Assembly (NCBI GenBank): GCA_022578605.1
Contig: MU394102.1
Span: forward strand, 186,001 to 250,000
Direction: 5' to 3'
From: Camillea tinctor
Taxonomy: Eukaryota; Ascomycota; Sordariomycetes; Xylariales; Xylariaceae
Length of the DNA stretch: 64,000 nucleotides
Positions 58,222-64,000 of the stretch are shown piece after piece. The translations under genes and the position numbers were made by a program. The notes beneath the pieces were generated by a model. It did no database searches, was not told where the DNA came from, and saw only the letters and a list, made by a program, of their open reading frames with translations. Positions within the stretch are counted from its first letter, which is position 1. Each line of letters begins with the position of its first letter.

Positions 58222-58843
58222 TTAAAAAAATGATTTTTGTAATAAATCATGTTTTATTAACTGCTTTTTTTAACAACTACTTTAATAAGTAAGCTTAAGT
58301 ATAAGCTTTATTTAAAATGTTTTCTTAATAATAGCAGCTTATTTTTAAACTGCTTTTTAATAAAAGGTATTATTGCAAAATTTACTTTCTACTGCTTTAA
58401 ACAAAGGCTTTTAAATATGCTTTAAAAACATTATTAAAGTTTAATTAGCAGTTTTATTAATATAAATTTGCTTAAAAAAAAAGCGTGTGCAGCTTAAAGC
58501 TAAAAGTAAAAGTTAAAAAAGTTGCTTTTTTGCCCGTAAAATAAAGCAAAAACGCGAAAATAGCAACAAAAAAATTAAGATTTTAATAAGTAAATTTAAT
58601 TATAAGTTAGTTACAAAAAGGCATTATCGTAATATAAAGCATTACTTTGCAAATTAAAAAAGATTTTAATTGCTTTAATAGTTTTTATAAAACTAAAGCT
58701 ATAAAAGAAAAGTAACATTAGCAAAAATAACTTTTTATATAAGTTAAAAGGTTTTAAACCTTTAAAAGCGCTTTTTACGATAAAATTGCTTACAAAATAA
58801 TAGCTTTATTAAATGAAATTAAATGTTAAGATAAATAGTATTA

Positions 58844-58948
58844 TAGGTTAAAAATGTAAAAAATGCGCGTGTCGCGCGTGTTAAAAAAATTGTATGTATG
58901 TAAGTAGAAAAAAATTGTAGGGCGCGACTTATTGTTTCGAAACGAGTG
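58844..58948 (-). repeat. Right terminal inverted repeat
   Basis: Reverse complement of the left 105 bp, ending immediately before TA. It keeps more CG dinucleotides than the left end (TCGAAAC, GCGCGACACG), so it appears less eroded. Confidence 0.85.
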
Positions 58949-59010
58949 TATATGCGTTTATGCTGCCAACTATACTGTACGCTGTATGTGGGGTATACTG
59001 AATCTAGCTT

Positions 59011-59028
59011 ATTGCCTATTTAGGCAAT
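59011..59028. promoter_or_regulatory. Inverted repeat upstream of the NirA-like regulator gene
   Basis: ATTGCC-N6-GGCAAT, perfect 6-bp arms, about 180 bp before the ATG. A second repeat, GGTCG-N12-CGACC, lies at 59051-59072. Both fall in the only 256 bp between the transposon end and the gene, so they are candidates for autoregulation or for a hairpin in the leader. Function is inferred. Confidence 0.3.
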
Positions 59029-59204
59029 CTGAAGCCAACGCGGGGAAGCGGGTCGAAAAGCAGATCCCGACCTACACTAGTTAGTAGTATATAGGCATTC
59101 CCTATTATTCTTCTAGCAGATCATCACTGTCTATAAGTGCTACTAATATGTGAATATTTTGATAATGATCAATCGATATCCTGTCTATTTATAGAGAAGG
59201 TGAA

Positions 59205-61564
59205 ATGGCTCGGGCTTGTCAGGTACGTCTTCCAAGATTGTGATATATAGTTCCTAAGTGTCATACTCTTTAGTTTTGTCGACGACGCAAGATCAAGTGC
59301 AATGCGGAAAAGCCGGAATGTGGCACTTGTCGTAGTAGCAACCGTACTTGTGTCTACTACGATGCGCCGCCCAAACCCAGGCCGTCTGCATCTATAATCA
59401 ACACTCTGCAGCAGGAGAAGAGTGCGTTAGAACGTGCTCTAACTCAGCTGAAAGCAGCTTCTGTTGAGCAGAGGGAAATCCTACTGAACGGGTTGACTAT
59501 AGCAGGCGGCAAGGTGCTATTATCGGAGAACTTCCATTCACCGGGTTCTGGCGGTGATGTGGAATTACTTGCAAGCCGCGGCTATATGCCTTCTCTCGGT
59601 CCGCGGACTAAAGAAAGTGTGAACGAAAATGACGAGACCTCCGATGAAGACGACGACGACGACGACGACGACGACTATGATAACCCTAACTTCCTCTCTG
59701 TTGATGAAACATGTCAGGCCCGAGTGTACGGTGCTACCTCATCTCTCCCAGTGAGTAGCCCGGCTAGGCCTACGCTCATGGGACATAACAATGTTGCTCA
59801 AGCATATAGAGACCAGCTGATCGCCAGCGCAGCTATAGGGAGGCAACGCGAGCATCACCTACGGACTCTAAGCACCATTCGGGGCGTCCCCGCAGAGGTA
59901 GCCCTGCATTTATTAGATTTGCATTGGAACCGCCAGCATCACACATTCCTCCTAACATACAGGCCAGCTTTTTCGCGGGAATTGGTCGATGGTGGCCCAT
60001 ACTGCACCGACTTTTTGTTAAATGCCGTATTTGCTTGCGCAAGTAAATTCTCTGAGCGGATTAGCCTCCGAAGTGATCCATCAGACCCCGAGTCTGCCGG
60101 GCAGCAGTTCTTCTCTCATTGCGACACGCTGCTTCATCGAGACTCTCTACTTACTCAGTCAAGCATCCCGACAGTCATTGGACTTCTCATGTTGGGCTCG
60201 ACGTTCAACGCGCGTGGGTCTACGACGAAGGGATGGTTATACACAGGCTATGCTATCCGCATGGTATACGATCTGGGCTTACATCTGGATAGTGAAATAC
60301 ACAGATCCAATGCTGAAGAGGTCGAGATTCGCCGGCGGGTCTTCTGGGGTGCATTCATCTGCGAGAAACTCCAGAGCCTCTATCTAGGCCGTCCGGTTTT
60401 TATTCAGCTTCGTGACGCTAATGTGTCATTGGACTTCATGGATGTGTTTGAAGAACTAGAACCTTGGGCGCCATACACAGATCCAACCATAAACGCCAGT
60501 GATCCGCCCTTGTATGCTGCTGTTAGACCACCCCTTACCTACTCTGTGTCCGTGTTTCAGCAGTTCTGCACACTCTCCAAGATCATGACAAAAATCATCA
60601 ATAAGATCTACCCTGTTGGACCGACGGCACGCAAGATGCTAAGTCACAGGCGAAATATCCACCGTCTGCTTTGTACATGGTATCACGATCTCCCTCCACA
60701 TCTGAAGTATGAGCCATGGACAAATACGCCCGAACGCCCAGCTGCAGTTACCCCACATCTCACCATACTACACATGGTCTACTACTGCCTCGTTATTCTC
60801 TTGCACCGACCATTCATATCGCATAGGGGCACCGAAGTTGCTACCGTATCGACCAGTTCGTGGAAGAAATGTAGTACGGCGGCTCGAAATATTACCAATC
60901 TAGCACTATCATATAGGGCTACGTATCCATTGCGCAAATCTAGTTATCTGCTTAGCTATGCTGTAAGCAGAAATTTGAGTTGAGATTCCTCTTATTAATA
61001 GGATCATGAACAAGTTACGACATAGAAGCAAGACCTCAAAGCCATTCATCCTTGTTCTACAACTACAGCACAATACGAAACCAACTGGGCGAGTATGAAC
61101 TAACCCGGACATCACAGGTCTATGTTGCATGTACCATTCACGTTCATAATGCGGCCCCTCCAGGGAAGAATCCAGTCGGTGCAGATTTATCTTTACTCGA
61201 AGCTAGTCTGAAGTGCTTAGATGAACTAGCCATCCCCAACTCTGGCGTGGCGGATACGACAAGGATCATACGATCACTGATGAGGAACAAAGGAATTCAA
61301 GAAACCCCAGGTATCAGTATTAACCTACCTAGGTACATTCCAATAGACTTTGCTGACCCATACCCATAAGCAAGTTTCTCTGATCCCCAGCTACTAGGAT
61401 CCAACGATATAGATACTTCTTGGCAGCTCTTCGAGGATTCACCAGCTACGGAAGAGTTGAACACGATGCGATCGTTTTCAGACTTCGATGTTCCTGGCCA
61501 AGACTTGCTTTTTGGGTTTATGGACGATAACTTCTCGATATCTAGCTTCATGCCCCAAGGATAA
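59205..61564 (+). CDS. Zn2Cys6 transcription factor, NirA-like, candidate cluster regulator
   Basis: Four exons: 59205-59222, 59274-60962, 61118-61310 and 61371-61564, 697 residues. Exon 1 is 18 bp and codes for MARACQ; the zinc cluster continues FCRRRKIKCNAEKPECGTC and ends RSSNRTC, giving C5-x2-C8-x6-C15-x6-C22-x2-C25-x6-C32. PPKPRPSASIINTLQQEK and the following short coiled coil are typical of the group annotated as NirA-like. An acidic run of nine Asp (59650-59677) separates it from the fungal-specific regulatory domain (about residues 175-420: LLDLHWNRQHHTFLLTYRPA, GYAIRMVYDLGLHLD, RRRVFWGAFICEK). The last intron is 60 bp and contains an in-frame TAA. Binding targets are not known. Its position next to the catabolic genes suggests it controls them. 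Confidence 0.87.
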
Positions 61565-61973
61565 ATAGCAAGCTTAATATCAAGAGGAAAGGTAGAAGTT
61601 ACTAGATACGACCATAGTGCAGGCCTATTTCACCGGTGTTGTCAAGTCAAAATTGACCCATATGATTACTACATATCAATGCCTTCGTGCTTGCCCACCA
61701 TACCCCATACGGGAACCACTCCACAACCGAAGTTAGCACATACCTAGAAAACGTGCCAGACGGACCCCCTCAGCCCGTCCTGGCGGGTTGTGGGGTTAAT
61801 AAGGTAGCACTGCGGAGTGAAAGAGCCCGCAACAGGTCCACGACAAATTGTTTAGCCAATGTAGATGACATATATTTGGGGTAAATTATACATAGGTAGG
61901 TCATGGAGGCTGTCCTCGTAGTGACTGTCAAAGAAGACTAGTTTTGGCTGTCCGCAAGCAAACGACGACTACC
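61565..61973. promoter_or_regulatory. Promoter region of the flavoprotein gene
   Basis: 409 bp holding TGCGGAGT at 61811-61818 and the inverted repeat GACGG-N11-CCGTC at 61759-61779. Both resemble elements in the other cluster promoters. No gene is seen. Confidence 0.45.
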
Positions 61974-63557
61974 ATGTCCCAAGACCTTCCATCCAAGTGT
62001 GACGTGCTAGTGATCGGCAGCGGAAACGCTGGCTTCTCTGCTGCCACATCCGCCGCACAACACGGCGCCGGGAGCGTTGTGCTTATTGACAAGTGCCCCG
62101 AGGACTGGGCGGGCGGCAACAGCTACTTTACGGCCGGTGCATTCCGAATAGCACATACTGGCCTGAAGGACTTACAGCCGCTCGTCAACAACATCAACGC
62201 AGACAATGCAGGTGTCATCGACTTGGACCCCTACACGCACTCCGACTTCCAGCATGATCTCTCACGTGTAACGGCCGGCCGCTCAGATGTCTCCTTAGGC
62301 CGCATCTTAGTCCATGACTCGAATGATGCGATCAAGTGGTTAGCGCGTCAAGGGGTCCGTTTCCAGTTGTCTTTCAACCGCCAGGCTTATAAGGTCAATG
62401 GCCGGTACAAGTTTTGGGGTGGTATGGCGCTCATGACGGAGGACGGTGGCAAGGGGTTGATCGAGGATCACAAGCGGGCAGCGCATAAGCACGACGTGAG
62501 AACCTTCTGGTCGACGACGGCAAGGAGGCTCTTGGCCAACCCAGAAACCGGTGCGGTGCAAGGGGTCGTGGTTGAGCGAGACGGAAAATCGTACACAATC
62601 GAGTCTAAGGCCACCATTCTCGCCGCAGGGGGATTTGAAGCTAATCCGCGTATGCGCTGTCAATATCTCGGTCCCAATTGGGATTTGGCCTATGTTCGGG
62701 GAACCCCTTATAACACGGGCGACTGCTTGGAGATGGCCATCAGGGACGTGTCGGCAAAACAGGCTGGCAACTGGTCGGGATGCCACTCAGTGGCCTGGGA
62801 CGCTGATGCACCTCCCAATACTGGCGACCGGGCCATATCCAACCAATTCACAAAATCCGGCTACCCCCTCGGCATCATGGTAAACAACCAAGGAGATCGC
62901 TTTGTGGACGAAGGGGTCGACCTTCGCAACTACACGTATGCCAAGTTTGGCAAGGCCATTCTAGCTCAGCCCGACGGGGTGGCCTTCCAGATCTGGGACG
63001 CCAAAACGATCCCGTGGTTGAGGGCCGAAGAGTATCGAGACGACATCGTTCGTAAAATCCGGGCCAGCAGCATCGAGGAGCTAGCCGACAAGTGTGTGGC
63101 GGAAGGCCTGCAATCTCGGCAAAGGTTCATCGACACGCTGACCACGTTCAACCGAGCCGCAAGTGCACATCGCAAAGAGCATCCCTCGCTGACATGGGAT
63201 CCAGCGGTAAAAGACGGTGTCTCAACGCAGGCTCGGGAGCATCGCTTGCAGCTGCCAAAGTCAAACTGGGCACTGCCTATCGACGAAGCGCCGTTCCTCG
63301 CAGTCAAGGTGACGTGTGGAGTAACGTTCACATTCGGCGGGCTCGCAGTCAACCCAGAGACCGCCGCGGTTCTCTCGACAAGCAACCGGGAGATCCCAGG
63401 GTTGTTCTGCGTGGGCGAAATGATGGGGGGTCTTTTCTATGGCAACTACCCCGGCGGCTCTGGGTTGACTTCTGGTGCTGTCTTTGGAAGAAGAGCAGGA
63501 CGAGCAGCTGCAAGTTTGGCAGCCGGAACAACTCCGGAGGTGAGATCGAACTTGTAG
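61974..63557 (+). CDS. FAD-dependent oxidoreductase, tricarballylate dehydrogenase (TcuA)-like / fumarate-reductase flavoprotein family
   Basis: Single exon, 527 residues. The FAD-binding motif CDVLVIGSGNAGFSAATSAA lies at residues 9-28, with ID closing the second strand. ATILAAGGFEANPRMRCQYL lies near residue 215, and the C-terminal flavin-contact motif is LFYGNYPGGSGLTSGAVFGR. WAGGNSYFTAGAFRIAHTGL is the substrate-side loop shared with TcuA and fumarate-reductase-type enzymes. Known relatives oxidise tricarballylate to cis-aconitate or act on succinate/fumarate-like acids. No signal or membrane segment is seen, suggesting a soluble enzyme. Start at ATG 61974; the frame opens ten codons earlier with a TTG. 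It lies 409 bp after the NirA-like regulator on the same strand. The exact acid is not readable. Confidence 0.88.
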   Translation: MSQDLPSKCDVLVIGSGNAGFSAATSAAQHGAGSVVLIDKCPEDWAGGNSYFTAGAFRIAHTGLKDLQPLVNNINADNAGVIDLDPYTHSDFQHDLSRVTAGRSDVSLGRILVHDSNDAIKWLARQGVRFQLSFNRQAYKVNGRYKFWGGMALMTEDGGKGLIEDHKRAAHKHDVRTFWSTTARRLLANPETGAVQGVVVERDGKSYTIESKATILAAGGFEANPRMRCQYLGPNWDLAYVRGTPYNTGDCLEMAIRDVSAKQAGNWSGCHSVAWDADAPPNTGDRAISNQFTKSGYPLGIMVNNQGDRFVDEGVDLRNYTYAKFGKAILAQPDGVAFQIWDAKTIPWLRAEEYRDDIVRKIRASSIEELADKCVAEGLQSRQRFIDTLTTFNRAASAHRKEHPSLTWDPAVKDGVSTQAREHRLQLPKSNWALPIDEAPFLAVKVTCGVTFTFGGLAVNPETAAVLSTSNREIPGLFCVGEMMGGLFYGNYPGGSGLTSGAVFGRRAGRAAASLAAGTTPEVRSNL

Positions 63558-64000
63558 GAACCTATCTGTCTACTGGTGTAGTATTAAAGCGACTCATTAT
63601 ACCAACAACTTATAGTTACTGATATAGGTTATCAGTCTCCTTCAAGGATCTAGAACTTGTTACATAGCTAGCTTACGAGCTCCTATTAACTCGCCCCTTT
63701 TTGGTTTCTTTTCTAAATCATACCCGGGTTAGGTAACTAACCAATATACCTGACAATTGAACCCCTTTTCATGATGCCATCAGCTTCTAGAACCATCCGC
63801 AGTGCTACGATTTTTTAATGAAACAAACTTACAGTTAATTGCCATATTTCAAAACAAGGTTTTATATTTTGTACTATATTGATTTTTCTTTTCAGTGGTC
63901 ATCACGTTAGAAACTTGCGATATGTATTTCAGTTACCCCTTATCAACACCTCCTTTCAGAATTCTTAAGATAATACAGGTCATATAAATGCCCAGAACTC
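63558..64000. other. Right-end intergenic sequence
   Basis: 443 bp after the flavoprotein stop. AT-leaning, with no gene seen before the window ends. Confidence 0.5.

Larger units (their letters stand above)
53803..58948. mobile_element. AT-eroded DNA transposon relic with 105-bp TIRs and TA flanks
   Basis: A 5146-bp block of extremely AT-rich DNA with sharp edges. Both ends carry the same 105-bp sequence in inverted orientation (53803-53907 and 58844-58948), beginning CACTCGTTT and containing AAGTCGCGCCCTACAA and ACACGCGCATTTTTTACA. TA flanks both ends (53801-53802 and 58949-58950), as with a Tc1/mariner-type duplication. Differences between the two ends are almost all transitions, for example TCGA on the right against TTAA on the left, as expected from RIP or cytosine deamination. 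No ATG-started frame of 60 codons survives inside, so any transposase is dead. Superfamily is uncertain: TA fits Tc1/mariner, but 5.1 kb is long for it and CACT termini also recall CACTA elements. Confidence 0.85.

Noticed and set aside
61367..61369. Premature TAA in the NirA-like regulator, suggesting a pseudogene
   Set aside because: A 60-bp intron (61311-61370) with a CTGAC branch site and an AAG acceptor removes it and keeps frame into a sensible C-terminus.

Overview
This window looks like nuclear DNA of a filamentous ascomycete, most likely a Sordariomycete. Genes are monocistronic and on both strands. They carry many short spliceosomal introns (54-160 bp) with GTAAGT/GTTCGT-type donors, CTAAC/CTGAC branch sites and YAG acceptors. 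Two Zn2Cys6 regulators, one of the CTF1/Far type, are present, and intergenic DNA is full of TAGGTAGG/CCTACCTA words. A 5.1 kb extremely AT-rich transposon relic is consistent with RIP-type (repeat-induced point mutation) decay. I cannot name a species.

0-42 kb is a housekeeping region. It holds a radical SAM protein cut by the left edge (-), a beta-hydroxyacid dehydrogenase (+), V-ATPase subunit e (+) convergent with ARV1 (-), an intracellular LysM protein (-), a CTF1/Far-like fatty-acid/cutinase-type regulator (-), MCD4 (-), the monopolin subunit PCS1/CSM1 (-) divergent from the AAA ATPase MSP1 (+), and cystathionine beta-lyase (+). Then comes a 4.6 kb stretch I could not resolve, followed by a SERINC/TMS1 protein (-) divergent from an MCH1-like MFS carrier (+), and BST1 (-). 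Three genes (ARV1, MCD4, BST1) act in ER GPI-anchor metabolism.

45.5-63.6 kb has the composition of a catabolic gene cluster: a 6PGDH-like DUF1932 dehydrogenase (-), a JEN-like carboxylate transporter (-), a COG3618 lactonase-type amidohydrolase (+), a zinc-less quinone oxidoreductase (-), a class II aldolase/adducin protein (+), a NirA-like Zn2Cys6 regulator (+) and a tricarballylate-dehydrogenase-like flavoprotein (+). Its two divergent promoters hold CGG/CCG inverted repeats of the kind Zn2Cys6 dimers bind, and TGCGGAGT recurs upstream of two genes. By inference the cluster imports and breaks down a polycarboxylate or lactone acid; the substrate is not readable from sequence.

The AT-rich element (53803-58948) sits inside this cluster, between the aldolase and the regulator. 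It has 105-bp terminal inverted repeats, TA on both sides, TIR differences that are nearly all transitions, and three tandem 97-bp palindromes in its interior. Exon boundaries given below were read by eye from splice signals, reading frame and protein-family expectations.
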